A stretch of DNA of 64,000 bases, taken from NCBI GenBank assembly GCA_051000755.1, contig JBPCNZ010000136.1, forward strand, positions 1 to 64,000, read 5' to 3'. How positions within the stretch are numbered: the first letter of the stretch is position 1; every line of letters begins with the position of its first letter. The stretch comes from JALZAH01 sp051000755 (GTDB lineage Bacteria > Actinomycetota > Acidimicrobiia > Acidimicrobiales > Palsa-688). The translations under genes and the position numbers were made by a program. The notes under the pieces were generated by a model. It ran no database searches. It was not told the DNA's origin and saw only the letters and a program-made list of their open reading frames with translations. Shown piece by piece: positions 1 through 8,693 of this stretch.

Positions 1-38
1 TGGGCCACAAAGTCACCCTCGAACCCGTCGCAGCCTGA
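1..38 (+). CDS. Possible C-terminal tail of an unknown gene
   Basis: A plus-strand frame open from the window edge reads GHKVTLEPVAA and then stops at 36-38. It could be the end of a transposase or another gene cut by the window, but twelve codons are too few to identify anything, and chance is a realistic explanation. Confidence 0.2.
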   Translation, partial: GHKVTLEPVAA

Positions 39-123
39 ACCCAACGACGACCCCAAAACCCAGAACCGACCCCCACCCTGCTCCGTCGCGCCCCATCGCG
101 AAGCACTCACGACGATTCACACC

Positions 124-521
124 TCAGATCCGCTCAGCTCGGTCGTCCCCGCCGGCGAAGGGCAGACTGAGCGCCTCGCAGCTAGTCGCTGGTTGGCGAG
201 GTCGGCGAGATGACCGTCGATGCCGCTCATTCTGCTGCACCGCTGCGTCACGGGGTGGGGGAGTCCGACCGGTGAGCCGGTCGACGAACTCCTCGATCGC
301 CGCACGGAGACTCGCCGGGCGGAGCCGATGCGAACACTGGCCAGCTGGCCGGTCCGCAACATTCCGTAGACGGTCGTGCGGCCAACGCCGAGCACCTGAG
401 CTGCCTCCTCGGCGGTCAGCAACAGACGCCGCGGTTCGTTGTCGTCTTCGGTTGCGGGGCTTACCGGCTTCGCCGGACACCCCGCCCAGTCGGGCCGATC
501 GGAGTCGGTCGCCGAAGTCAC
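124..521 (-). pseudogene. Excisionase-family HTH protein, frameshifted
   Basis: The protein starts at a GTG overlapping the stop of the upstream rep gene. It has the excisionase/MerR-like helix-turn-helix (LLTAEEAAQVLGVGRTTVYG, then LRTGQLASVRIGSARRV), which normally binds att-proximal DNA to direct excision. Just after ARRVS the frame is lost. The family continuation RAAIEEFVDRLTGRTPPP is present one frame over, and one extra C near position 317 would restore it. The 124 end uses that second frame. In the original frame a non-homologous Arg/Ser-rich tail runs to 117. It is either a decayed gene or a homopolymer sequencing error. Confidence 0.65.
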
Positions 522-1603
522 GACGCTGCCCTTCTGAGTCGGCGCCGATCAATCCGTTCGGCGAACGTCGTATGGCTGATCGTCGCGTAGTCACGGAGCG
601 GCTGGCCGAGCGCGGTCAGGGTGTCGTCGATATCGGTGGTGCCGGCCAGGGCCCCGTAGGTGGCGAGGTAGGCGGTGATGGGCGGGAGGAACTTGCGGAT
701 GGACCCGGCCTGCTTGGCGGCCCGGAGACGCTCGACACCGGCGGGATGGCGACGCAGCAGCGGGTGCTGGATTTTGGTCCACGGAGCGCTGATCGGCCAA
801 CGGGCCTTGGTCGTGTCAGTGGTGGGTACCCGGTGGGTGAGCCACCGTTCGGTGGCATAGGCCCACAGGTCGGCCGCGGCCGCCAGCGTGTCGGCGGGCG
901 TGCTCAGGCCGAACTCTTTGAGCGCTTCGCGGCGAACTCGAACTCGACCCGGTGGACGGGGTGCCGGGCTGGTGGCGGTCTCCCCATACCTTCAGCCACC
1001 AGTCGGCGCCTTTGCGGTCGATGTCGAGCGTCTTGTCGTAGATCCGAGCGACGATGGTGTGACTGGTCCGGGTGCCGAAGTCGAACCCTGACAGCCGGCC
1101 GGCTTGCTCGTAGGTTCTGGCCGTGTCGGCCCGGCCGACGAAACGAGCTTTGTCGGCAGTGGTGAGGTGCCAGTGTTGCCAGTCGGCGTAGTGGTCCAGC
1201 CTGTTGACCGAGAGGGTGAGGTCGTCGCACAGCCGGCCGGCCAGCCCGCTGAGGGCCTGGACGGCAGCGAGGGGACCGATGCCGTGCAGGTATTCGGATC
1301 GAGGCTGGATCCGCACGGGGGGATGTGGCGGCTGGTGCTGAGCCCGATTCGAGCATGGGGATGGTCGATGCAGTAGCGGTACTTCCCGAATCCGTGGGGG
1401 GCGACGACCAGGGCGGTGTCGCCGATGATGGTTGGGAGCGGCTCGCTGACCCGGCCGGCCAGGATGCGGATGTCCTCGAGAGCGTCCACGACCTCGCGGC
1501 GTGGCTGGCCGTGACCCGAGAGGTACAGGGCGTCGACGCCGGAGGCCAGCTCGGTGAGCGGTCCGGTGCTGGTTGGTGTGGCGGCTGGCGGGGCGGAAGT
1601 CAT
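518..1603 (-). pseudogene. Rep-type replication initiator, three frameshifts
   Basis: Joining four consecutive frames gives a protein of about 360 residues resembling actinobacterial plasmid/ICE replication initiation factors. It contains HWHLTTADKARFVGR, a tyrosine-containing ARIYDKTLDID stretch, a WWLKVWG segment, VHRVEFEF and RREALKEFGLSTPADTL. The family acts by nicking an origin or initiating rolling-circle-like replication. The frame is lost at about 1315 (a C-run one base short), about 965 and about 945; each is repaired by adding one base. The start chosen is ATG at 1603. No single open frame covers the protein, so it should be inactive as sequenced. Confidence 0.65.
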
Positions 1604-1620
1604 GACATGGTCGGCTGGGG

Positions 1621-2052
1621 TCAGTCGCCTCGGCCGGCGGTGATGTTCTTGGCCACCTCGACCCGCCACACCTCGCGAAGGTCGAGAGCGATCCAGTCGA
1701 ATGTGGCTTCGTCAGGGTGGGTGCCGAACTCGTCTCGGAACTGGCGGACCTTGCGGAAAATCGTGGCCCGGTGCCAGCCGCCGCTCTCGAGTTGACGGAA
1801 CCCGCCAGCCAGATGCCAGGCCACCCAGAACCCCATCAGCTCGGCCCGACGATGCGCCCATTCGGCAATGTCGGACTGGATGTCGTCATCGAGGTCCTCG
1901 ATGCGGTCCTTGGCCGGCGGGAGAGGTCCTCTCTCCATGGCATCTACGGCGATGCCCCCGAGCTCGTCGTTGAGGAAGCTGCCCCACCGGTCGGCGGCGA
2001 CGCCTTTGCCCTCGAGGGTGGACATCTTGTTGGCTCGGTAGTCGCGGATCAT
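1621..2052 (-). CDS. Hypothetical accessory protein of the rep element
   Basis: An intact reading frame of 143 residues starts at ATG 2052, preceded by an AGGTG-like ribosome site; a later in-frame ATG at 2025 is possible. It is charged and soluble, with no signal peptide. The centre reads PPAKDRIEDLDDDIQSDIAE and the C-terminal half is rich in aromatic residues (FWVAWHLAGGF, FDWIALDLREVWRVEV). No family was recognised. It lies directly upstream of rep on the same strand with an 18-base gap, so it is probably part of the same transcription unit, perhaps a replication or regulatory accessory. Confidence 0.55.
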   Translation of the reverse strand: MIRDYRANKMSTLEGKGVAADRWGSFLNDELGGIAVDAMERGPLPPAKDRIEDLDDDIQSDIAEWAHRRAELMGFWVAWHLAGGFRQLESGGWHRATIFRKVRQFRDEFGTHPDEATFDWIALDLREVWRVEVAKNITAGRGD

Positions 2053-2082
2053 AAGTCGTATCGTTGCACCTTGCTGGTCGCT

Positions 2083-2100
2083 TGTCAACGACTTAAGTCG
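2083..2100 (-). promoter_or_regulatory. Palindrome abutting a TTGACA box
   Basis: Reading the minus strand, the perfect 12-base palindrome CGACTTAAGTCG (2089-2100) is followed immediately by TTGACA (2088-2083), a consensus -35 hexamer, about 30 bases before the ATG at 2052. A half copy (ATAAGTCGT) lies at 2051-2059. The arrangement suggests an operator overlapping the promoter of the 1621-2052 gene; no clear -10 box was found at ideal spacing. Confidence 0.35.
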
Positions 2101-2274
2101 CACAGGGAACACAAGACGCTCACAGGCCGGCCCTACCGGCCGACCACTCTCGAGTGTGTGTTGACGAGTGGATGACCGGGGCCTCAGGGCTTCCCCTGCG
2201 GGCGGCCTCCGGCCGGCCTTGACCCCCCTCGTTGTCTCCTTGGTTGTGTCGCCGAGGTCCGGCTTCGCACGTGG

Positions 2275-2607
2275 GTGCAGAGATGGGCGAGGCAGGCTGC
2301 TCGCTATCGCAGCGTTGAACTACACGAATACAAGATAACTTGTGGCACATCCCTTGATGGCAAGGTAACCTTTCAACGTGTGGAGGGTCCGTTCATCGCG
2401 TCGAGCGCCTACTGGCACGGCGTCGACGACTCGACCATCATCCACGCCTTCAACAACCCGATCAGAGTCGAAGAGATGGATGAGGGCTTCACGATGCTCA
2501 TTGGATCGGATCGAGCCGGGAACCCCTACGAGATCGGCGTTGTGGATTCGGATGAGGGACCGGTGGTCGTACATGCCATGCCCGCTCGTGCCAAGTACTT
2601 GAGGTGA
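2275..2607 (+). CDS. Small toxin-like protein
   Basis: This is a small protein of up to 110 residues. The conserved-looking part is the last 75 residues: WHGVDDSTIIHAFNNPIRV, FTMLIGSDRAG, EIGVVDS and VVVHAMPARAKYLR. That pattern recalls compact BrnT-like or DUF4258-like ribonuclease toxins in actinobacteria, which are usually followed by an antitoxin gene. The start is uncertain: GTG at 2380 would give only the conserved part and may be the true start. The stop overlaps the ATG of the next gene (TGATG), implying translational coupling. The toxin role is inferred from size, motif style and gene order. Confidence 0.55.
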   Translation: MQRWARQAARYRSVELHEYKITCGTSLDGKVTFQRVEGPFIASSAYWHGVDDSTIIHAFNNPIRVEEMDEGFTMLIGSDRAGNPYEIGVVDSDEGPVVVHAMPARAKYLR

Positions 2608-3809
2608 TGTCTGTGCCCCGTAGTCTTAAGGAGATTCTGGCGCAAGCCGACGAGTTCGCGGATCGCTTCGCGCAGCATGATCTGGTGCCGGAGGGTCTAA
2701 GGGACGCAGCGTCGCTTCGATTGGTCCGCTCGGCGGTCCTTTCGCGCCTCGAGGACGAAGCCCACCTGGCCGAGGCTGTTGCCAATGCCCGAGGCGAGGG
2801 CCATTCCTGGGCGGTGATTGGAGCAATGCTTGGCACATCGGGTGAAGCCGCTCGTCAGCGCTATGGCAAGGATCCGACACCAAAAGGACATCGTGGCAAG
2901 AGAAGCCCCAGCATGGGCTCGACTGGAACCGTGTCGCAGTTTGAGGGTGCTGTGTTACAGAGCCCGCCCATACCATCGGCGCCATCCTCTGGCGGCCGCC
3001 ATAACATCAGTCCGATGTTACGGCGATTTCTGTACCTCGATGAGCAGGCATTGAGCGACTACCTCAGCGCCCTTGAAGACGGCAGCCGCGAGGCCGCACA
3101 ACGACGGAGGGCGGATACTCAGAGTGGTGGCGGCGGAGTAGATGCCAAGATCATAAAGGGGGAGCTGCAGCGATCTAGCGAGAACGAGGAGACGCTGTCG
3201 CTATCTGATACTTCGACAGCCCGGTTTGAACGGATGATGAAGCTTCTCGTCGCAGACCCGGAGGCGGCAGGCTGGGTAGAGGTATTCGATCCAGACGTCG
3301 AGTTCAGTGATATCGGCATCGGAGCGCTAGTGGAGACTGAGTGCGAGATCTTCGTTCCCGACCTCGTCAAGACGCTGTCAGCTTCGGGAGGGTTGCCCAG
3401 AGCGCTTGATCAACTTGATGCACTGCTGCCCTTTGCGACTGCTCTGGGCCTTGGCACGGAGGGACTTCCAAACAAGACTGAGCGGGACGCTGTTCGAGGA
3501 TTCGTGCAGGCGCTCGATAGCGATCAAGTGCTGGTGGGCGAGTTTGAGGATCGAACCTGGCGTGTGGCCGGACGGCTTGCGGCTGAGGGGATCAGGGGCG
3601 AGATTGACGGCGTTGCGAGGGTGATTGGCAAGGTTTCGAGCAGGTGGCCAGCAGGTCAGTGGAAGCCTCTATTGGCTTTACCCGGGATGTCCTTCCTGCC
3701 TCGAGATAGGAGGCGTCAACTACAGCGAAGCACTCCCGAACCAGGTCAAGAAGACCAGTACTTAGAAGGCCCAGCATTGATGCTTGATCTCTTGGCGATA
3801 TATCGATAG
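2607..3809 (+). CDS. Antitoxin-like N-terminus fused to a DUF6414-like domain
   Basis: This 400-residue protein overlaps the upstream toxin-like gene by one base. Residues 1-90 (RSLKEILAQADEFADRF ... SWAVIGAMLGTSGEAARQRYG) resemble short actinobacterial antitoxins with an HTH-like AxxLGTSxEAARQRYG end, which are normally stand-alone. After a Ser/Gly-rich linker, residues from about 135 begin FLYLDEQALSDYLSALEDG and continue with a Gly-rich stretch and a long domain (SLSDTSTARFERMMKLL, VEVFDPDVEFSDIGIGALVETECEIFVPDL). The FLYLD...YLSxLE opening resembles the DUF6414 family, which I recall from defence-gene neighbourhoods. No transmembrane segment is seen. Function is unknown; the fusion is unusual. 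Confidence 0.6.
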   Translation: MSVPRSLKEILAQADEFADRFAQHDLVPEGLRDAASLRLVRSAVLSRLEDEAHLAEAVANARGEGHSWAVIGAMLGTSGEAARQRYGKDPTPKGHRGKRSPSMGSTGTVSQFEGAVLQSPPIPSAPSSGGRHNISPMLRRFLYLDEQALSDYLSALEDGSREAAQRRRADTQSGGGGVDAKIIKGELQRSSENEETLSLSDTSTARFERMMKLLVADPEAAGWVEVFDPDVEFSDIGIGALVETECEIFVPDLVKTLSASGGLPRALDQLDALLPFATALGLGTEGLPNKTERDAVRGFVQALDSDQVLVGEFEDRTWRVAGRLAAEGIRGEIDGVARVIGKVSSRWPAGQWKPLLALPGMSFLPRDRRRQLQRSTPEPGQEDQYLEGPALMLDLLAIYR

Positions 3810-4165
3810 GTGAAGGACGACTATCGCTATAAGCTCGGCGAGTCTGCGACTACAGATGCCTCCTGATCCGGCAGGCACCCACACCCCTTCCACTTGCCTG
3901 TTGGGTGGTCGGACGGACGCTATGACAGCGCCAACTCTTTTCGCCGACGACGGGGGAGTTCGCCGACCTGTCGGTTGAGGGTGCGACGTTGGCGACCAAA
4001 ATGGTGGCTTCCCGTCTTCTCGTGGTCGCCTCCGAGGCCTCAACGATCTCCCGGGTCAGCCGCTTTGAACCGTAGACGAGGTTGCCGTCGGCCCCTCTCC
4101 GCGTGACTCGTCGTCACCCCGGACCGCCTGATTGAACGCCACGGCCAACTCCAGCGTCGGACGTA
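3810..4165. other. Gene-free stretch
   Basis: No convincing coding frame, tRNA or strong hairpin was seen. Frames here have no recognisable protein pattern and no ribosome sites. Confidence 0.5.
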
Positions 4166-4288
4166 TCAATAATCTCGCAGGTAGGCGAGCAACTCCTCGT
4201 ACTCCTGAAGGCTTGTCTCCAGCCAGGCGCGCTCATGCTGATCGAGGTGGTCCTCGATCAGCTGCACCGGGCGTTGTGCCTGACTCAT
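4166..4288 (-). CDS. Small acidic hypothetical protein, 40 aa
   Basis: ATG at 4288 opens a 40-residue frame (MSQAQRPVQLIEDHLDQHER, AWLETSLQEYEELLAYLRDY). The composition is that of a genuine amphipathic helical protein, with alternating Leu and acidic residues, rather than a shadow frame. A weak purine-rich site precedes it. The longer upstream extension of this frame is Arg/Gly-rich and unlikely to be translated. No family is recognised; it stands alone. Confidence 0.4.
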   Translation of the reverse strand: MSQAQRPVQLIEDHLDQHERAWLETSLQEYEELLAYLRDY

Positions 4289-4395
4289 GAGTTCAAGGAT
4301 ACCCCTCGCCTCACCACGCCGGCCGCCCGGATTCTCACCCGCCCAACCCCACGAGAACCCCACAGTCGCTCCCGTTCGCCGCCGTCCGTGGCCGT

Positions 4396-4626
4396 TCACT
4401 CTGGGCGGTAAAGGCCCCTGACCAGGACGTATTCGTTCGCAGGTGTCCACGTAACCACCCTCCGTGCTGGCTGCAAAGCCCTGTACACCGATTCGATTCC
4501 GGTCGCCGCCTCCAACAGAAAGACCTGGTCAGATGGGGTGAAGGCAACGCCGCGATCGACGCCAGACCGAAAATAGGGACCATCTCGACGGAGGCCGCGT
4601 GCAGGACCGTCAGAGGTCAGGAGCAC
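4396..4626 (-). CDS. Doubtful hypothetical protein
   Basis: A GTG-started frame of 76 residues has balanced composition (PYFRSGVDRGVAFTPSDQVF, LLEAATGIESVYRALQPARR, VVTWTPANEYVLVRGLYRPE), unlike the Arg/Pro-rich shadow frames around it. It has no clear ribosome site, no recognised family and no partner. It may be a remnant of a larger gene. The rest of 4289-4984 shows nothing else supportable. Confidence 0.3.
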   Translation of the reverse strand: MLLTSDGPARGLRRDGPYFRSGVDRGVAFTPSDQVFLLEAATGIESVYRALQPARRVVTWTPANEYVLVRGLYRPE

Positions 4627-4984
4627 ATGAGGCCGCCGCCACCCCTGAGCAGGCAGTGGAGGGGCCAGCCCCTGACCGACGGTCGTCCACGGGTGTAGGG
4701 CCTTCCCCAGGCGGTGACGGCCATCATGTCAACCTCCTCTCTGAGCCCTGAACGCCGGAGTTGGCGATCAGCGGTACGGAGATTCAGCGCTCACCCGGAA
4801 AACCTGGCGATCGGCCCAGGACTCGTTGCGGCTCGCGCCGCCACCATCCTCAACGTCGTGGCCCTGGTCGCCCTCGTCCCTGACGGGTTGCTGGCGGGCG
4901 TCCAGCCGGCCCGAACCTCGCGGCGGCTAGCGTTGCCTGGCGGGTGAGCCGGGAAGTCTGGTCGGCACCGCTTCGACCTGCCCC

Positions 4985-6469
4985 ATGGGAGCCCGCTTGC
5001 CCGACACCCGTGCATTCGCCATCGTGTTGCTGATCTCGGCGATCGCTGCCATCGGCGCCATCGTGGCGGCGCGGGTCACGGAGCGGATCAAGGTGCCATC
5101 TCCGGCCCTGGTCCTCATCGCCGCGGCCATCGCCGTCAAGGTCTTCCCAGTCCTGCATCCCCCTCCCGGGCGGACGGTCGAGCGCGTCGTCACCGTTGCC
5201 CTTGTGGTGATCCTCTTCGAGGGGGGCATGCACATGGGGTGGAAGCGGGTGCGGCAGACAGCCGGCCCGATCGTGTCCGCCGGCGTGATCGGGACGGCGC
5301 TCACTGCAGCCGGAGGGGCCGTCGTCGTACACCTCGTGAGCGGGTTCAGCTGGTACCTCTGCGTCCTCGTCGCCACCGCCGTTGCCCCAACCGATCCGGC
5401 CGTCGTGTTCTCGGTGCTCGGTCGCCGCGAGGTCGATGGACCCGCAGGGACCATCCTCGAGGGGGAATCGGGGGCCAACGACCCCGTCGGCATCGCCCTC
5501 ATGGCCAGCCTGCTTTCGGCCACGTCCCTCACCTGGTCGGCGACGGGGTCGATCGCCGGGGAGTTCGCCGCCCAGATGGGGGTCGGAGTCGCGGTGGGCG
5601 TCACCGGCGGCTTCGGGCTGCTCTGGTTCATGCGCCGGGTACCCCTGCCGGCCGAGGGCCTCTACCCGCTGCGCACCCTTGCAGGTGCCCTGGTGATCTA
5701 CGGCATCGCCGCCATCGGACACGGTTCCGGCTTCCTCGCCGTGTTCGCCGCAGGGGTGTTCCTCGGGGACCGGTCAGCGCCGTTCAAGCGGGACATCGAG
5801 CGCTTCCACGGGGCCCTGGCCGGTCTGGCCGAGCTGGTGGCCTTCGTCGTCCTCGGCCTGACCGTGGATCTCAACGTGCTGGTCCGACAAGATGTGTGGA
5901 TTCCGGGTCTGGTTCTCGGCTTGGCGCTGGCCCTCGTCGTGCGCCCCCTCTCCGTGGGCCTCTCCCTCTTGCCGTTCCGCCTCGCTGGGCGCCAACAGGC
6001 CTTCGTGCTCTTCGCCGGGCTCAAGGGGGCGGTGCCGATCCTGCTGGGCACCAGCCTGCTCGCCGCCGGGGTCCACCAGGCCTCCCGCCTGTTCGGCATC
6101 GTCGTGGTCGTGGTCGTGTTCTCCGTCGTCGTCCAGGGCGGCCTGGTGCCGGCAGCGGCCCGCCTCCTTCGCCTACCCCTGCGCGACGTCGAGCCCCAGC
6201 CCTGGGCCGTCGGGGTCCGCCTCCAGGAACGGCCGGATGGCGTGCACCAGCTGACGGTGGCACCGGGTTCCCCGGCCGACGGTGAGATGCTGGCCGGCCT
6301 TGCCGGCCTGCCGCCCGGCTCGTGGGTGACGCTGGTCGTCCGGGACGGCAGCCTGGTCCCTGCCCGGGGGGACGTGACGCTGCGCTCCGGTGACGTCGTT
6401 CTTGTCCTGGCCCAACCGGACGAACTCCCCGCACTGCGCGCCGTGTTCAGCCCGTCCCAGCCGCCCTGA
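4985..6469 (+). CDS. NhaP-type Na+(K+)/H+ antiporter with TrkA-C tail
   Basis: This 494-residue membrane protein of the CPA1 cation:proton antiporter family should exchange Na+ or K+ for protons at the cytoplasmic membrane. It has about 12 hydrophobic segments to residue 400. The family signatures are VAPTDPAVVFSVLG and EGESGANDPVGIAL, which contain the acidic residues used in ion binding. The last 80 residues (GSPADGEMLAGLAGLPPGSW, VTLVVRDGSLVPARGDVTLR, SGDVVLVLAQP) form an RCK-C/TrkA-C type regulatory domain that usually binds a nucleotide or ion. It converges on the clcA-like gene, and both carry such a tail, suggesting co-regulated ion and pH homeostasis. Confidence 0.9.
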   Translation: MGARLPDTRAFAIVLLISAIAAIGAIVAARVTERIKVPSPALVLIAAAIAVKVFPVLHPPPGRTVERVVTVALVVILFEGGMHMGWKRVRQTAGPIVSAGVIGTALTAAGGAVVVHLVSGFSWYLCVLVATAVAPTDPAVVFSVLGRREVDGPAGTILEGESGANDPVGIALMASLLSATSLTWSATGSIAGEFAAQMGVGVAVGVTGGFGLLWFMRRVPLPAEGLYPLRTLAGALVIYGIAAIGHGSGFLAVFAAGVFLGDRSAPFKRDIERFHGALAGLAELVAFVVLGLTVDLNVLVRQDVWIPGLVLGLALALVVRPLSVGLSLLPFRLAGRQQAFVLFAGLKGAVPILLGTSLLAAGVHQASRLFGIVVVVVVFSVVVQGGLVPAAARLLRLPLRDVEPQPWAVGVRLQERPDGVHQLTVAPGSPADGEMLAGLAGLPPGSWVTLVVRDGSLVPARGDVTLRSGDVVLVLAQPDELPALRAVFSPSQPP

Positions 6470-6551
6470 GGTCAAATCCTCGGTCGTCATCGCCACGGTG
6501 ATCTGTCGCGGTGGAGCGGAGCGCAGAGTTGGCAGCGTGACGTTTCGCCGG

Positions 6552-8693
6552 TCACGTTGGCATGTCTCGGTCGGGACCCGAAGGGAGGGTGAGACCTTCG
6601 ATCAGACTGGTGAGCTGGTGGGCGTGGTCTGCGGGGACGACGACACTGATGCGGTCGCCGCGGCGCAGCACGGTGTCCTCCTCGGCGGTGAATGAGCTGC
6701 CGTCGCGGCGGACGGCCAGGAGCAGCGATGAGGGGGGCAGGTTAAGGTCGGCGACCCGTTGGCCGACTGGGGGGCGGTCGTGGTTCAGTTCGAGGTCGAT
6801 GATGCGGTAACCCTGGAGCCGGGCAAGCGAGCGTTGCTCCGTATACGCTGACGATGGCGTAACGGGGCCGGCCGGGGTGTCTGGGGTGGGGGGCGCCCCC
6901 GTCGGTTGCGTTTTGGTCTCGGCGGCGGCGACGCTTTGGTGGAGCCGCTCGTTGTAGGCCCGGAGGACGTCGCGGTGGGTGATCCAGCCGGTGACCTGAC
7001 GGCCGTTGACAGAGAGCACGGGCAAGCCGGACCGCTCCTTGCTCACCAGCACCCCGAGGGCGTCCTCCAAGGTCTGGTCGGTCCGCAGGGTGGGGGTCGT
7101 GCGCGCCAGCTCGCCAGCGGTGACATCGAGGAGGTTGTCTTGGGCGCTGCGTTCCAGCTCGCCAGCCGTGATGGTGCCGCGGTAGGCGCCGCGGGTGTCG
7201 ACGACGGGTAGGGCGTCGAGACCTTCGTTGGCGAAGCGGGCGATGATCTCGTTGAGGGGGCACTCCATAGGGACGGCGTCCGGGACGTCAACCATGGCAT
7301 CGGCGACACGCAGGACCTGCATCAGGTTCGCGGCCCGGCCGCGCAGGATGTCGATGCCCCGGCGCCGCAGCTTGAGGGTGTAGATCGTCTCGGAGCTGAT
7401 GAGGTTGCTGACCCCGGCGGCGAGGACGATGGCGGTCATGAGCGGGAGGATGACGGTGTAGTCGCCGGTCAGCTCGAAGATGATCAGCACCGCGGTGATC
7501 GGCGCCCGGGCCGCGCCGGCAAAGACTGCGCCCATGCCGATCAGCCCGTAGGTGCCGGGGCTGCCGGTGAGCCCGGGGAGGAGGTGGCCGGCCAGATCGC
7601 CGAAGGCGGTCCCGAGCATCGCCCCCATGAACAGCGAGGGGGCGAACACGCCGCCCGAACCGCCGATGGCGATGGTCAGGCTGACGGCTACCAGCTTGCC
7701 GACCAGCAGCAACAGGAGGAACCCGCCGGAGTAGTGGCCCCGGATCCCTCCTTCGAGCACCGGGTAACCCACGCCGTACATCTCGGGGAGGACCAGGAGG
7801 AGCAGGCCCAACAGGACCCCTCCCGTTGCCGGTCGGAGCCACTCCGGACCGGGCCAGAACCGATCGAAGAGGTCCTCCATGCCGTAGAGGACCTTGATGA
7901 ACCCCACGCCGACCACGGCAGCCACCACGCCGAGAAGGGCGTAGAGCGGGTATTCGTAACCCGACACCAGGTGGAAACCGGGAAGAGCCAGGAACGGATG
8001 GCTTCCGAACACGGCCCGCCCGATGACGTCCGCGGTCACCGACGAGAGCGCTACCACCCCGAATGACTCCGTCTGGAAGTCTCGAAGGATGAGCTCGAGG
8101 GCGAAGAACACCCCGGCGATCGGGGCGTTGAAGGTGGCAGAGATGCCCCCGGCGGCCCCGCAGGCGACCAGTAGGCGCAACCGGGTCTCGGGGGCCTTGA
8201 GGCGCTGTCCGATGGTCGAACCGAGGGCGGAGCCGATCTGCACGATCGGCCCTTCCCGGCCCACCGACCCGCCCACCCCGATGCAGATGGCCGACGCCAG
8301 CGACTTGACGACCGCCACCGCGGGCCCGATCCGCCCTCCCCGCTCGGCGATGGCCAGCATGACCTCGGGCACGCCGTGCCCGCGTGCCTCTTTGGCGTAC
8401 CGGTCGATGAGCGGTCCGTACACGAGGCCGCCGATGACCGGCACCAGGATCACGAAGTAGATCCCGAGACCGGGGAAGTGCGGGCTGGCCACGTGGCCGG
8501 CGTTGCTGTAGTCGCTACGTCCGGTTGCCGCTTCGGTCACCCAGATGATGAGGTACCGGAACAGCACCGCGCCGCCCCCGGCGCCGGCACCGACCAGCAG
8601 GGCCAAGGGGACCAGGCCGGCCCGCGTGCCCCGCAGCCAATCGAAGAGCCTGTGGTCCCTTCCCTCCGGGACGTTGAGGGTCGAATCGCTCAT
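6552..8693 (-). CDS. clcA: ClcA-type chloride/proton exchanger with CBS and TrkA-C domains
   Basis: The protein has 713 residues from ATG 8693, which overlaps the marR stop (ATGA). The ClC core shows GSVGREGPIVQIGS, whose Glu is the gating glutamate of H+-coupled exchangers, and GGSGGVFAPSLFMGA near the ion pathway. After the membrane core come two CBS domains (about 470-600; NEGLDALPVVDTRG and KERSGLPVLSVNGR) and a C-terminal TrkA-C domain (about 635-710; RVADLNLPPSSLLLAVRRDG). It likely moves Cl- in exchange for H+ under adenosine-nucleotide or ion control. Transcription with marR suggests the regulator senses a condition requiring chloride or pH balancing. Confidence 0.9.
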   Translation of the reverse strand: MSDSTLNVPEGRDHRLFDWLRGTRAGLVPLALLVGAGAGGGAVLFRYLIIWVTEAATGRSDYSNAGHVASPHFPGLGIYFVILVPVIGGLVYGPLIDRYAKEARGHGVPEVMLAIAERGGRIGPAVAVVKSLASAICIGVGGSVGREGPIVQIGSALGSTIGQRLKAPETRLRLLVACGAAGGISATFNAPIAGVFFALELILRDFQTESFGVVALSSVTADVIGRAVFGSHPFLALPGFHLVSGYEYPLYALLGVVAAVVGVGFIKVLYGMEDLFDRFWPGPEWLRPATGGVLLGLLLLVLPEMYGVGYPVLEGGIRGHYSGGFLLLLLVGKLVAVSLTIAIGGSGGVFAPSLFMGAMLGTAFGDLAGHLLPGLTGSPGTYGLIGMGAVFAGAARAPITAVLIIFELTGDYTVILPLMTAIVLAAGVSNLISSETIYTLKLRRRGIDILRGRAANLMQVLRVADAMVDVPDAVPMECPLNEIIARFANEGLDALPVVDTRGAYRGTITAGELERSAQDNLLDVTAGELARTTPTLRTDQTLEDALGVLVSKERSGLPVLSVNGRQVTGWITHRDVLRAYNERLHQSVAAAETKTQPTGAPPTPDTPAGPVTPSSAYTEQRSLARLQGYRIIDLELNHDRPPVGQRVADLNLPPSSLLLAVRRDGSSFTAEEDTVLRRGDRISVVVPADHAHQLTSLIEGLTLPSGPDRDMPT

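Larger units (their letters stand above)
1..2100. mobile_element. Decayed end of an integrative or plasmid-like element
   Basis: The minus strand carries, in order, an accessory gene, a replication initiator and a MerR/excisionase-type DNA-binding protein whose GTG start overlaps the initiator's stop. Rep followed by Xis and then an integrase is the usual order in actinobacterial integrative elements; the integrase would lie below position 117 and is not visible. Rep and Xis carry four single-base deletions between about 300 and 1320, so this copy looks non-functional unless these are sequencing errors. The outer boundary is not in the window and no att repeat was identified. Confidence 0.6.

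Noticed and set aside
272..1165. 297-codon plus-strand frame at the left edge
   Set aside because: It is antisense to the decayed rep and xis genes, which have recognisable motifs on the minus strand.
4714..4947. 77-codon plus-strand frame before the antiporter gene
   Set aside because: Arg/Ala-rich with no ribosome site or family pattern; probably chance.
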